Assembly (NCBI RefSeq): GCF_022808935.1
Contig: NZ_JAKZFR010000003.1
Coordinates: 186,001-250,000, forward strand
Reading direction: 5' to 3'
Length of the DNA: 64,000 bases
Source: Geothrix sp. SG200
Lineage (GTDB): Bacteria > Acidobacteriota > Holophagae > Holophagales > Holophagaceae
Each line of letters opens with the position of its first letter. Positions within the stretch are counted from its first letter, which is position 1. A model generated the notes under the pieces. The model ran no database searches. It had not been told where the DNA came from and saw only the letters and a program-made list of their open reading frames with translations. The position numbers were made by a program, and so were the translations under genes. This document shows positions 17,802 through 25,752 of the stretch, piece after piece.

Positions 17802-17844
17802 CCACCACAAAAAAGCCCCCGCGAGCGGGGGTTTTTTGTGGTGG
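17802..17844. terminator. Bidirectional terminator shared by the glucan operon and tmRNA
   Basis: A 43-base perfect inverted repeat: CCACCAC and A6, stem CCCCCGC, loop GA, stem GCGGGGG, then T6 and GTGGTGG. It gives a canonical hairpin plus T-run on both strands, ending the plus-strand operon (stop at 17767) and the minus-strand tmRNA. Its outer arm overlaps the CCA end of the tmRNA. Confidence 0.9.
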
Positions 17845-18229
17845 AGGTGGTGGGACTCGAACCCACGTCCAAGACATGCCGGATGGCGGCTCTTCCACAG
17901 GCTTGGTCCGCTCTTGAAACCTCCCGGCGGGGAACGGACGAGCCGCTCGGGACGTGTGCCCCCTGGTCTCGGCCGCCGTCAGGGGGCGTCGCGGCGGCCC
18001 ATCTGGTGCCTCTGTCCGGCAGGCCGAAGCCACCCTTTCAGAGGTTTAACGAGCCCGGTACCCAGAGATCCCGGGGACTCGCTCGGAACCTAGGTTGCCC
18101 TAGGCAGCGAGAGCCAGTTCGAAGTTATCGTTGGCAGTTTGTTTTGGGCGGCTTGATGAGGGGGCCAGCCGTCCAACCCCCGCCTGCACCAGGCACCCGG
18201 ATCACGACCTGTCGAAACCGGTCACCCCC
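17839..18229 (-). ncRNA. ssrA: tmRNA (transfer-messenger RNA)
   Basis: The RNA is 391 bases and is read on the minus strand. Its 5' end GGGGGTGACCGGTTTCGAC pairs with the 3' acceptor strand CACCTCC, followed by ACCA, giving a seven-pair stem with one G-U. The T-arm GTGGGTTCGAGTCCCAC is present. The tag frame at 18135-18100 reads GCC then Asn-Asp-Asn-Phe-Glu-Leu-Ala-Leu-Ala-Ala and TAG, so the peptide is ANDNFELALAA with a GCC resume codon. The LALAA end is the usual ClpXP/ClpAP degron. It rescues stalled ribosomes with SmpB. No protein gene is credible in this stretch. Confidence 0.95.
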
Positions 18230-18346
18230 GTGTGTGGTGATCACCTCCCGAGGAAGGGCGGTGCCGTCGTCTCGTTCCCCCTCAAGGGTGCGAATCGGGC
18301 GGATCCTGAGTATGGGGGCGGGAGAGCGCCTGCACAAGGCTCCGCT

Positions 18347-18550
18347 TCAGTGCCCCTGCTTCCGCCGGGCGGTGACAGTCTCGCCGCCGATGCCCCAGTT
18401 GTCCGTTTCCACCTCGTCGATGACGACGAGGGTGGTCTGGGGATTCTTGCCCAGCACGTCCACGAGGAGCTGGGTGGCGCCCTGGATGAGCCGAGCCTTC
18501 TGGTCGGCGGTGGCGCCTTCGCGGGTGATGCGGATGTTCACGTAGGGCAT
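18347..18550 (-). CDS. 4-oxalocrotonate tautomerase family protein
   Basis: The product has 67 residues; AGGAGG is six bases before the ATG. After Met removal Pro would be N-terminal (M-P-Y-V-N-I), the catalytic Pro1 of the tautomerase superfamily. The fold signature VNIRITREGATADQKARLI and the VIDEVETDNWGIGGETV block match 4-oxalocrotonate tautomerase-like proteins of 60-70 residues. It would tautomerise a 2-hydroxydienoate or related substrate, but the physiological substrate is unknown. It is 33 bases downstream of the DNA glycosylase gene and may share its transcript. Confidence 0.88.
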   Translation of the reverse strand: MPYVNIRITREGATADQKARLIQGATQLLVDVLGKNPQTTLVVIDEVETDNWGIGGETVTARRKQGH

Positions 18551-18583
18551 GGCGGCCTCCTGGACGTCTCCAAGATAGGCACC

Positions 18584-19162
18584 TCAGCGAGGGAGGAGGG
18601 CGGCCCGCTGCAGCACGGCCCGGCTGTCCCCGTCGGCGAAACGCCAGAGGCGGGCCTGATCCTCGGGGGTGGCGAAAGCGATGCCCAGGCGCGGGCCCTT
18701 GAGAATGGCTGCGGGGGCCGGGCCGGGCCGCAGCTCCAGGCCGCCGGGGGCCAGGAGGTCGTGGCCGTCGAAGGCGCGGTCGAGGCCCAGGGCCTGGGCC
18801 ACCTTGCCGGGTCCCGCGCAGAGCTGGGGCGAGGCCTTGGCCGCCCGACGCCGCGCCAGCACGGTCTCGAGCCCGGAGACCACCTCCGCCCCGCGGATGA
18901 GCACGGCGGAAGCCTCGCCTTCGGGGCCCGTCACCACGTTCAGCATCCAATGCATGCCGTAGCAGAAGTAGAGGTAGGCCCGACCCGGCGGCCCCCACAT
19001 GGGCGCGTTGCGGGGCGTGCGCCCGTGGCGGGCGTGGCTGGCGCTGTCCCCGGGCCCGCCATAGGCCTCCACTTCGGTGATGCGCAGGACGACGCCTTCG
19101 CGGGCGAGGTGCGCGCCCAGCAGGCCGGGCGCCGCGTCCTGGACAGGGCCGGCGAGGTTCAT
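18584..19162 (-). CDS. 3-methyladenine DNA glycosylase (AAG/MPG family)
   Basis: The product has 192 residues. The start at 19162 overlaps the upstream stop by ATGA; the long upstream open frame is a shadow of the neighbouring gene. Family features include LLGAHLAREGVVLRITEVEAY, whose EVEAY contains the catalytic Glu, then SHARHGRTPRNAPMWGPPGRAYLYFCYGMHWMLNVV, which forms the DNA-intercalating and base-pocket region. The C-terminus GPRLGIAFATPEDQARLWRF is typical. The enzyme removes alkylated purines such as 3-methyladenine in base-excision repair. The start region is slightly shorter than many homologues (LAGPVQDAAPGLLG), but the core is complete. Confidence 0.93.
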   Translation of the reverse strand: MNLAGPVQDAAPGLLGAHLAREGVVLRITEVEAYGGPGDSASHARHGRTPRNAPMWGPPGRAYLYFCYGMHWMLNVVTGPEGEASAVLIRGAEVVSGLETVLARRRAAKASPQLCAGPGKVAQALGLDRAFDGHDLLAPGGLELRPGPAPAAILKGPRLGIAFATPEDQARLWRFADGDSRAVLQRAALLPR

Positions 19163-19638
19163 CGCCCCATCAGGCCGCGGCCCCGGAGGAAGGCCTCCAG
19201 GTCCGCGGCGGCTGGGGCCTCCAAGGCCCGCTCGGGCACAAGCACGGCCTGGGAGGGGCCAACCCGGAAGATCCAGAATCCGCTGCGGCGGACGACCCGG
19301 GTGAAGGCGCCCCAGGGCAGGCCGCCCTCGGTGGCCGTCGTGCTCAGGGAGAGGCCTTCGTCGTCCAGGCGCACCTCCATGGGCGGGTAGGGCTGGCTGC
19401 CGCGGCGCCGGCGTCCCCAGCGGAGCACCGCCTCCGGAAGGGCGATCAGGAGCAGGCCGTTGAAGGCCAGGAAGAGGCCCGGGCCCGGCTGTCCAGGCGC
19501 GAGCCCGATCCGGCCGAGGCCCCCCATCAGCAGCAGGGCGCCGCACAGGACCGACAGGGCGTACCAGAGGCGCTTGAAGGCGCGGGTGCCCCGCAGGGCC
19601 TCATCGGGCGTCAGGGTGTAGGTGGCCGTGATCTGCAT
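19159..19638 (-). CDS. Small membrane protein with YcxB-like C-terminal domain
   Basis: The product has 159 residues. Two adjacent hydrophobic segments (about residues 26-45 and 53-70) form a membrane hairpin. The C-terminal soluble part, with VRLDDEGLSLSTTATEGGLPWGAFTRVVRRSGFWIF, resembles the YcxB-like domain, a PH-like fold. A weak ribosome site (GGGGCG) precedes the ATG. It overlaps the DNA glycosylase start by four bases. Function is unknown; the pairing with a repair gene is probably just operon packing. Confidence 0.7.
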   Translation of the reverse strand: MQITATYTLTPDEALRGTRAFKRLWYALSVLCGALLLMGGLGRIGLAPGQPGPGLFLAFNGLLLIALPEAVLRWGRRRRGSQPYPPMEVRLDDEGLSLSTTATEGGLPWGAFTRVVRRSGFWIFRVGPSQAVLVPERALEAPAAADLEAFLRGRGLMGR

Positions 19639-19693
19639 GGGCGCCCCGGAAGGCTAGGGCCGCTGCGCGGCCCTAGCAGAGAAAGGATTCCAC

Positions 19694-19723
19694 GAGAAAG
19701 GGCCCGCAAGCGGGCCCTTTCTC
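19694..19723. terminator. Intrinsic terminator
   Basis: Stem GAGAAAGGGCCCG and its exact complement (13 pairs) with loop CAAG. It lies 150 bases after the stop of the GAPDH-like gene and before the start of the YcxB-like gene, so it ends minus-strand transcription from the GAPDH-like gene. Confidence 0.75.
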
Positions 19724-19784
19724 CCTTAGTCGAACCGCGAAGCGATTCGAGACTGCGGGCGTGGCGACCCACGCCGGCATGATT

Positions 19785-19851
19785 CTGATCCGTGCGGGGC
19801 CCCGCTTCGTGAAGCCCCCCGGGCTTCACTGCGCGACCCGCATCGAATCAG
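19785..19851. repeat. REP-like palindromic element with variable inner hairpin
   Basis: The outer ends CTGATCCGTGCGGGG and CCCGCATCGAATCAG are near complements. Inside is GCGGGGCCCCGC and an inner hairpin GTGAAGCCC / GGGCTTCAC. It overlaps the stop codon of the GAPDH-like gene. The flanks GTGCGGGGCCCCGCT and GCGACCCGCATC recur, around a different inner hairpin (GGACAGGCC / GGCCTGTCC), in the 178-bp repeats near 58.98 and 59.16 kb. Confidence 0.6.
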
Positions 19852-20903
19852 ACCTCGTCGAAGAAGTAGGGCTTCAGCACCTGGATGCGCTGCTCGAAGT
19901 CGTCCGGGTGGATGAAGTGCAGGGCGGCGGCCACGCTGGAGAGGAGGCTGTTGCCGTCCTGGGGGGTGAAGCAGAAGCCCACCACGCGGGTCTCGCTGGG
20001 CATGGTGAGGGTGCTGAGGGGGATCACGGTCTGGTTGAGGATGCGGCCGTAGTGGCCCTGGTCGCGGCCGAAGGAGAACACGGTGTTGGCGTCCTTCTTC
20101 TCGGTGATGGCGATGCGGTCGTTGGCCTTGATGCGGGCCTTGAGGCTCTCCAGCGTGGTGGGGCGCTTGAGGCGCAGGTCGAACCAGAGGCTGTGCATGT
20201 ACTGGGTGGAGAGCTTGATGGCGCTGCTGAAGAGGTTCAGCTCCAGGCCGCGGGTCTGGAACAGGTGGTAGGCGTCCCGGGCGTGGTGGGTGCCGAACTT
20301 GCCGTCCTTGTGGGTGCCCACCTGGGGCGCGGGGCAGAAGTCCTTCACCTGGCTGATGTCGTTCGCGCGGCGCATGCAGACAAAGCTGCCTTCCAGCAGG
20401 TTGTCGTCGCCCTCGGCCAGGGCCAGGGTGTCGATGATGCAGGAGAGGTTGTGGGTGTTGCAGCTCACGACCTGCACGTACTGGCCGCTCTTCTTGAGCA
20501 CGTCGTCGTTGATGCCGCGGGCGTACATGGTGCCGAAGCCGAACTCGCTGCCCTGGGCGATGAAGCCCTTGGTGTTGTGCTCGTAGTGGGTGTAGAGCTT
20601 CTCCTTCATGTCCAGGCCCTTGGGGCTGCAGTCGATGACGACCGTGGCGTCGTTGAGGGCCTGGTCGTGCAGCATGGCGGGCTCGATGCCCCAGGCCTTG
20701 AAGCCGTCGACCTTGTCGGCGTCCACCACCAGCTTCGCGCCGCGGCGCAGCAGGGCCTTCACCTTGGGGCGGTCGCTGACGCTGTTCTTGTGGAACGTCA
20801 CGTCATCGATGCCCAGTTCCTTCTTGTACTCGGTCAGCAGGCCGATCAGCGGCTCGCCGATGGTGCCCGTGCCGACCACGTGCACGATGTTCTTCTTGGA
20901 CAT
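19848..20903 (-). CDS. Type II (archaeal-type) glyceraldehyde-3-phosphate dehydrogenase-like protein
   Basis: The product has 351 residues. GGAGG precedes the ATG at 20903, whereas the longer frame to 20987 has no ribosome site. The N-terminus VHVVGTGTIGEPLIG is a Rossmann dinucleotide-binding motif. The candidate catalytic Cys148 is in VVSCNTHNL, corresponding to SCNTTGL of archaeal-type GAPDH, and the length is typical of that family (about 340). The sequence is clearly not of the usual bacterial GapA type. It may be a phosphorylating GAPDH or a paralogue using another aldehyde; substitution of the Thr-Gly after SCNT by His-Asn leaves activity open. It is followed by a terminator and a REP-like element. 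Confidence 0.6.
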   Translation of the reverse strand: MSKKNIVHVVGTGTIGEPLIGLLTEYKKELGIDDVTFHKNSVSDRPKVKALLRRGAKLVVDADKVDGFKAWGIEPAMLHDQALNDATVVIDCSPKGLDMKEKLYTHYEHNTKGFIAQGSEFGFGTMYARGINDDVLKKSGQYVQVVSCNTHNLSCIIDTLALAEGDDNLLEGSFVCMRRANDISQVKDFCPAPQVGTHKDGKFGTHHARDAYHLFQTRGLELNLFSSAIKLSTQYMHSLWFDLRLKRPTTLESLKARIKANDRIAITEKKDANTVFSFGRDQGHYGRILNQTVIPLSTLTMPSETRVVGFCFTPQDGNSLLSSVAAALHFIHPDDFEQRIQVLKPYFFDEV

Positions 20904-21021
20904 GGGTCCTCCCTGGCCGGATTTTCGGGACGCCCCCCGGCCCAACTGAGGATTTTCCCAGGCGGCCGTAGGAAAAGCCACCCGCAAACGCCGGATGCGG
21001 ATCCCTTGTGACGGGGAATCC

Positions 21022-22269
21022 CTACCATCCCCTCAATTCGTTGGCCTTCCGGACGCGGTCCAGGGCCAGGACCAGGGCCCCGGTGCGCCAGGTGCAGTGG
21101 TGCCGGCGCACCTGCTCCTCGACGTCGCGGAAGGCCTGGAGGAGGACCTTTTCTTCCTTCTCGAAGATCTCGGCCTCCTCCCAGAAGAGGTGCTGGAGGT
21201 TCTGCACCCACTCGAAGTAGGACACCGTGGCCCCGCCGGCATTGGCCAGGATGTCGGGCATCAGCAGGATGCCCCGCTCGAGGAAGATCCGGTCGGCCTC
21301 CGGGGTGGTGGGGGCGTTCGCGCCCTCGACGATGAGGCTGGCTCTCACGGTCGGGGCTGTGGTTTCGGTGAGCACCCCGCCGAGGGCCGCGGGGACGAGG
21401 ATGTCGCCCTCCTGGGCCCAGATCTCGACGGAATCGAAGGGTTCGCCGCCCGGGAAGCCTGCCACGGTGCCCCGGTTCTGCCGTGCGTGGGCCAGGAGGG
21501 CCGGCACGTCCAGGCCCTCCTGGCGCCGGACCGCGCCGCCGAGATCGGCCACGGCCACCACGCGGGCGCCCATCTCGTGCAGGAAGCGCGCGCTGTGGCC
21601 CCCCACGTTGCCGAAGCCCTGGAGGATCACCCGGGCGCCCCTCAGGTCGCGGCCCAGCACGCGCGTCCAGGCTTCCCGTGCGCAGAGGGCCACGCCCCGG
21701 CCGGTGGCGGCCTCGCGGCCCTGGCTGCCGCCCAGCTCCAGGGGCTTGCCCGTCACGCAGGCGGGCTGGTGGCCGTTCTTCCGGCCGTACTCGTCCATGA
21801 CCCAGGCCATGATCTGGGCGTTGGTGTTCAGGTCGGGGGAGATGATGTCCCGGGTGGGGCCCAGCACCATGGAGATCTTGGAGATGTAGCGGCGCGTGAG
21901 CATCTCCAGCTCGTGCGGGGACATCTTCGAGGGGTCGCACTGGATGCCCCCCTTGGCGCCGCCGAAGGGGATGTTCACCACGGCGGTCTTCCAGGTGTTG
22001 AGGCTGGCCAGGGCCCGCACGTCGTCCAGGGCCAGGTCCGGGTGGAAGCGGATGCCGCCCTTCTGGGGGCCGCGCACGCCGTTGTGCTGCACGCGGTAGC
22101 CCTTGAACACGCGCAGCGTCCCGTCCTCCATGCGGATGGGCATGGCCACGGTGATCTCCCGGTAGGGCGTCTTGAGGAGTTCGCGGAGCTCGTGCGAGAA
22201 GCCCAGGATGTCCGCGGCCTCGTCGAACTGCCGGTTCACGTTCTCGAAGAGGTTGGTCTGCCCGGCCAT
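21022..22269 (-). CDS. gdhA: Glutamate dehydrogenase (Glu/Leu/Phe/Val dehydrogenase family)
   Basis: The product has 415 residues, the usual size for hexameric enzymes of this group. The start is placed at 22269 after GAGAGGGGCACCC, giving the N-terminus MAGQTNLFENV. Motifs are present: VQHNGVRGPQKGGIRFHP for substrate binding, the catalytic Lys in PFGGAKGGIQCDP, DIISPDLNTNAQIMAW, and the nucleotide-binding QGFGNVGGHSARFLHEMGA. The C-terminus contains the VEGANAPTTPEAD and LANAGGATVSYFEW blocks. It interconverts glutamate and 2-oxoglutarate with ammonium; cofactor preference cannot be judged by eye. The next gene on this strand starts 118 bases downstream. Confidence 0.93.
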   Translation of the reverse strand: MAGQTNLFENVNRQFDEAADILGFSHELRELLKTPYREITVAMPIRMEDGTLRVFKGYRVQHNGVRGPQKGGIRFHPDLALDDVRALASLNTWKTAVVNIPFGGAKGGIQCDPSKMSPHELEMLTRRYISKISMVLGPTRDIISPDLNTNAQIMAWVMDEYGRKNGHQPACVTGKPLELGGSQGREAATGRGVALCAREAWTRVLGRDLRGARVILQGFGNVGGHSARFLHEMGARVVAVADLGGAVRRQEGLDVPALLAHARQNRGTVAGFPGGEPFDSVEIWAQEGDILVPAALGGVLTETTAPTVRASLIVEGANAPTTPEADRIFLERGILLMPDILANAGGATVSYFEWVQNLQHLFWEEAEIFEKEEKVLLQAFRDVEEQVRRHHCTWRTGALVLALDRVRKANELRGW

Positions 22270-22317
22270 GGGTGCCCCTCTCGCGCCCGGCCGACGCCGG
22301 GCCGCCCCAAGCATAGC

Positions 22318-22341
22318 GCGGCCCCGGGGGACCGGGGCCGC
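22318..22341. terminator. GC-rich hairpin between lipoprotein gene and gdhA
   Basis: Arms GCGGCCCCGG and CCGGGGCCGC, ten pairs, with loop GGGA. It follows the minus-strand lipoprotein gene ending at 22364. No T-run follows, so termination strength is uncertain. Confidence 0.5.
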
Positions 22342-22363
22342 ACGAAAGGGACCGGCGCAGGGG

Positions 22364-22984
22364 CTACTGCTTCAGGCCCTGGAGGGAGACCAGGTAGCGC
22401 ATGAAGGAGACGCCGTAGGTGCCATCGGGCTTCTTGAGGCAGCTGACGGAGAGGATCTTGTTGCCGTCAAAGCCCAGGGACATGTCCTTCACGATGGTCT
22501 GGGAGCCGAACTGGCGGGCGGCCGTGTTGTCCACGATGCCCATGTGCCGCATCTTGCCCCAGGACTTGGCGGTGAGGCCCTTGGTCAGGCGGTAGATGCC
22601 GGCGTTGTAGGCCAGCCGGGCGTCCTTGATGGTGTAGTCCGGGAAGTTGACGGGGTCGGGACCGCCCGGCAGGGAATCGAGCTTGTCGGCCAGGTGCTCG
22701 ACGCCCAGGCCCTTCAGTTCCTCGGGGGTGAGCGTGAGGCCCAGGGCCTTGGCGTCCATGTGCATCTGCCGCGCGGAGGGGAACACCACGTCCGGCGTGA
22801 TGGGCGCGATCAGGGTCACGTGCTTGTAGTCCTTCCGCACCGCCAGGTACTGCAGGTGATAGAGGATGTCGGCGGGTTCGGTGGCGGCGGGTGGGGGCGT
22901 GGTGGGGATTTCGTCACCGCCGCAGCTGATGAACGCGGGCACGAGGAGCAGGCTGGCAAGGGGTAGCATCAGGGTACGTCGCAT
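22364..22984 (-). CDS. Hypothetical lipoprotein
   Basis: The product has 206 residues. CCGGAGG precedes the ATG at 22984; the longer frame beyond is a shadow of rlmH. The N-terminus MRRTLMLPLASLLLVPAFISCGG is a lipoprotein signal with Cys21, followed by a Pro/Thr-rich linker (EIPTTPPPAATEP). The mature part is mixed alpha/beta with no motif that I recognise. It ends VSFMRYLVSLQGLKQ. It is divergent from rlmH with about 90 bases between starts. Function is unknown. Confidence 0.7.
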   Translation of the reverse strand: MRRTLMLPLASLLLVPAFISCGGDEIPTTPPPAATEPADILYHLQYLAVRKDYKHVTLIAPITPDVVFPSARQMHMDAKALGLTLTPEELKGLGVEHLADKLDSLPGGPDPVNFPDYTIKDARLAYNAGIYRLTKGLTAKSWGKMRHMGIVDNTAARQFGSQTIVKDMSLGFDGNKILSVSCLKKPDGTYGVSFMRYLVSLQGLKQ

Positions 22985-23074
22985 GGATAAGCCTCCGGAA
23001 CGGGGTGGTCTGGATGATTGTGAGGATGCAGTCTTCCCACTGCGCTGCCAAGGGAAATTCATCACAATGGGATC

Positions 23075-23533
23075 GTGTATCCCATCGGTCTCATCGCCTT
23101 CGGACGCCTGCGCCTGGAACCCTGCCGGGGGCTGGAGCGGCACTACCTGGATATGCTGCGGCCCTACGCCCGGATGGACGTGACGGAACTGGCGGAGGGG
23201 AAGGGGGATCCGGTCCGGGGGCTCCGGGAGGAGGCCGAGCGCCTGCGGCCGAAGCTGAAGGCGGTGACCTGTCCGGTCCTGCTCACGCCGGAAGGAAAAC
23301 TCCGGGACAGCGAGGCCCTGGCCAGGTGGCTGGGCGAGCGCATGGACCGGGGCGAGAGCCTGGCCTTCGTCCTCGGCAGCAGCCACGGCTTCGACCCGGC
23401 CCTCAAGGCCGAGGTGAAAGAGCAGCTCAGCCTCTCGCCCCTGACCTTCCCCCACGAGCTGAGCCGGGTGATGCTCCTGGAGCAGCTCTACCGGGCCTTC
23501 ACGATCCTTCGCGGCAAGGAGTATCACAAATAA
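23075..23533 (+). CDS. rlmH: 23S rRNA (pseudouridine1915-N3)-methyltransferase RlmH
   Basis: The product has 152 residues and begins with GTG (VYPIGLIAFGRLR). The SPOUT-type C-terminus is clear: LAFVLGSSHGFDPALK for SAM binding in the trefoil knot, and LTFPHELSRVMLLEQLYRAFTILRGKEYHK, which is the near-invariant end of RlmH proteins. The length is usual (about 155). It methylates pseudouridine 1915 in helix 69 of 23S rRNA as a late ribosome-maturation step. The ribosome site before the GTG is weak, so the exact start is less certain than the end. Confidence 0.92.
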   Translation: MYPIGLIAFGRLRLEPCRGLERHYLDMLRPYARMDVTELAEGKGDPVRGLREEAERLRPKLKAVTCPVLLTPEGKLRDSEALARWLGERMDRGESLAFVLGSSHGFDPALKAEVKEQLSLSPLTFPHELSRVMLLEQLYRAFTILRGKEYHK

Positions 23534-23657
23534 TCAAGGGGGGACGCAGCGCCCGGTCCAGGCGAGCCTGTCTCGGGCGCCGAGGCATAGCCGATCCCTG
23601 CGACCCACACGAGCAAGGCCATTCGCCCTTTTTCCGCCTTTGAGGGACACTGGGAAG

Positions 23658-25706
23658 ATGGCGCATCCCATGGACCGCTACTTCGCCCCGCCGGAGGGAC
23701 GGATCTTCGCCTGCTTTCCCGGGGCCGAGGACCGGCCCGGACAGCGGCGCATGGCGGAGCTGGTCCACAACGCGGTGGTGGAGGGCAGCGCCCGATTCCA
23801 GGCCTGGCGCAACCAGGGCGGCGAGCCTGAGGACCGGCCCGAGGCCGTCATCCAGGCGGTGGAGGCGGGCACGGGCACGGGCAAGAGCCTGGGCTACCTG
23901 GTGCCGGCCCTGGCCGCCGGCCGCCACCCCATCCTGGTGGCCACCCGCACCAAGCAGCTCCAGCGCCAGCTGCTGGAGGAGGATGTGCCCCGGGCCTCGG
24001 GCATCCTGGGCCGGCCTGTGAAGGCCGTGCTCGCCAAGGGCCGGGCCAACTACCTCTGCCGCACGGCCTGGGAGGCGGTCTCCACGGATGCGCACCTGGA
24101 GTTCACCCGCGCCGACCAGCAGCTCTGGCTGGCGCTCCAGCGCTGGACCCGCGAGACCCAGGACGGCGACCGGGAGGGCCTGGGCCGCTTCGGCGAGGGC
24201 GAGTCGCCCCTGTGGGACAAGATCAACGCCCGGGCCGAGCGCTGCACGGGCCGCCAGTGCCCCCGCTTCGAGGACTGCTACCTCACGAAACTGCGGGCGG
24301 AGGTGGCCGAGGCCGACCTCATCATCGTCAACCATGCGCTGCTGCTGGCGGACCGCGTGCTCCGCGAATCCGCCTTCGGCCAGGTGCTGCCGGACGCGCC
24401 GGTGCTCATCCTCGACGAGGCCCACGACCTGGAGGAGCAGCTCACGGAGAGCTGCGCCGAGGCCTGGTCCAGCCGCGCCATGCAGCTGCTCTTCACGGAT
24501 CTGCGCGACGCGGCCAAGGGATCGGGTGCGGGCCTGATGGCGCTCCTGGAGCCCTGGGAACGCGCCTGGGGAGACCTCCTCACCTGGGTTCCCCTCGAAA
24601 GCGGCGTGCTGCCCCTGCTCTCGCCGGGCCCGGAGATGAAGGCCCTCGCGGACGCCGTGGGGGCCTGGGTGGAGGCGGGGCATCCCCTCTGGATGGAGGC
24701 GCGGCGCCTGGCGGGGGCCGATCCCGAGAACCCGCTGTGGATGCGCCTGGCGGAGCGCGTGGGGACGGCGTTCTCGCGCATGGAGCAGATCTTCGCCCAG
24801 CCCGAGGGCTGGGTGTCCACGGTGAACCGGGAGGGCTCGCACCTCGTCCACTTCAAGTCCAACCCGGTGGACGTGCGGCCCTTCTTCCACCAGCACGTGC
24901 GCCGCGGCTTCGAGAGCGTGGTGCTGACCAGCGCCACCCTGCGCGACGGCCGGGGCTTCAACGGCCTGGGCCTGCGCCTGGGGCTCACGCGGCCGGAGGT
25001 GGAGCAGGCCGAGCACGTGGAAAGCCCCTTCGACTTCGAGGCGCAGGGCCTGCTCTTCGTCCCGCCGGATCTGCCGGAACGCCGGGCCTCCGGGGGCGGC
25101 GTGGGCGATCCCGCCTGGATCGAAGCCTCGCTCTCCGCCATGGAGCGCATGCTGCGGGCCAGCCGCGGCCGGGCCCTCCTGCTCTTCACCAGCCGCAAGA
25201 TGCTGGCGGCCTTCCGCCCCCGGCTGGAGGACGCGCTGCCGGAGTTCACGTTCTTCGTGCAGGGCGACGGCCTCTCCCGCACCCAGCTGCTGGACCGCTT
25301 CCGGGCCACGCCCTCGGCCGTGCTGCTGGGCCTGGCCAGCTTCTGGCAGGGCGTGGACCTGCCGGGCGACGCGCTCAGCCTGGTGGTGGTCTCGGCCCTC
25401 CCCTTCGCGCCCCCGGACGATCCGGTGCTCCAGGCCCGCATCCGCGAGGCGGACGCCCAGCGCGACGGTCTCGGCTTCATCGGCATCCAGGTCCCCCAGA
25501 TGACCCTGAAGCTCAAGCAGGGCATCGGCCGCCTCATCCGCACCCGAGGCGACCGCGGCGTGGTGGCCGTGTTGGACCCCCGCCTCATGCTGCCCAGCGA
25601 GGACCGCCTGGGGAAGCGCTACGCCGCCCAGGTCCGCGCGGCCCTGCCGCCCTTCCCGGTGACCCGGGACTGGGAGCGGGTGGAAGCGTTCCTGCGCCTG
25701 CTGTGA
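23658..25706 (+). CDS. DinG-family ATP-dependent DNA helicase (XPD-like, Fe-S)
   Basis: The product has about 682 residues from the ATG at 23658; a TTG at 23640 in the same frame is less likely. Walker A is AGTGTGKS near residue 76 and the DEAH box is ILDEAHDLEEQ. Between them lie four Cys (LCRTAW, RCTGRQC, EDCYL), the pattern that binds the Fe-S cluster in XPD/DinG helicases. C-terminal helicase motifs include LTSATLRD, LLLFTSRKML, SFWQGVDLPGD and the final QGIGRLIRTRGDRG. It should unwind DNA 5'-3' in repair or at R-loops. Its stop lies inside a 36-base palindrome. Confidence 0.92.
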   Translation: MAHPMDRYFAPPEGRIFACFPGAEDRPGQRRMAELVHNAVVEGSARFQAWRNQGGEPEDRPEAVIQAVEAGTGTGKSLGYLVPALAAGRHPILVATRTKQLQRQLLEEDVPRASGILGRPVKAVLAKGRANYLCRTAWEAVSTDAHLEFTRADQQLWLALQRWTRETQDGDREGLGRFGEGESPLWDKINARAERCTGRQCPRFEDCYLTKLRAEVAEADLIIVNHALLLADRVLRESAFGQVLPDAPVLILDEAHDLEEQLTESCAEAWSSRAMQLLFTDLRDAAKGSGAGLMALLEPWERAWGDLLTWVPLESGVLPLLSPGPEMKALADAVGAWVEAGHPLWMEARRLAGADPENPLWMRLAERVGTAFSRMEQIFAQPEGWVSTVNREGSHLVHFKSNPVDVRPFFHQHVRRGFESVVLTSATLRDGRGFNGLGLRLGLTRPEVEQAEHVESPFDFEAQGLLFVPPDLPERRASGGGVGDPAWIEASLSAMERMLRASRGRALLLFTSRKMLAAFRPRLEDALPEFTFFVQGDGLSRTQLLDRFRATPSAVLLGLASFWQGVDLPGDALSLVVVSALPFAPPDDPVLQARIREADAQRDGLGFIGIQVPQMTLKLKQGIGRLIRTRGDRGVVAVLDPRLMLPSEDRLGKRYAAQVRAALPPFPVTRDWERVEAFLRLL

Positions 25707-25736
25707 ATCGGGCCCGCATGCGGGCCCGATTCACAG
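25701..25736. terminator. 36-bp perfect palindrome, bidirectional terminator
   Basis: Arms begin CTGTGAATCGGGCCCGCA and meet at the centre with no loop, so both strands form the same long hairpin. The TGA of the helicase gene (25704-25706) is inside the left arm. It separates converging transcription from the helicase and the M56 peptidase genes. No T-run is seen on either side. Confidence 0.7.
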
Positions 25737-25752
25737 GTGGAGGCAGATCTGG

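Noticed and set aside
18131-19390. A 419-residue plus frame over the tmRNA and DNA glycosylase region
   Set aside because: It spans the tmRNA and three real minus-strand genes.
24278-25588. A 436-residue minus frame opposite the DinG-type helicase
   Set aside because: Antisense shadow; Arg/Ser-rich composition with no recognisable domain.
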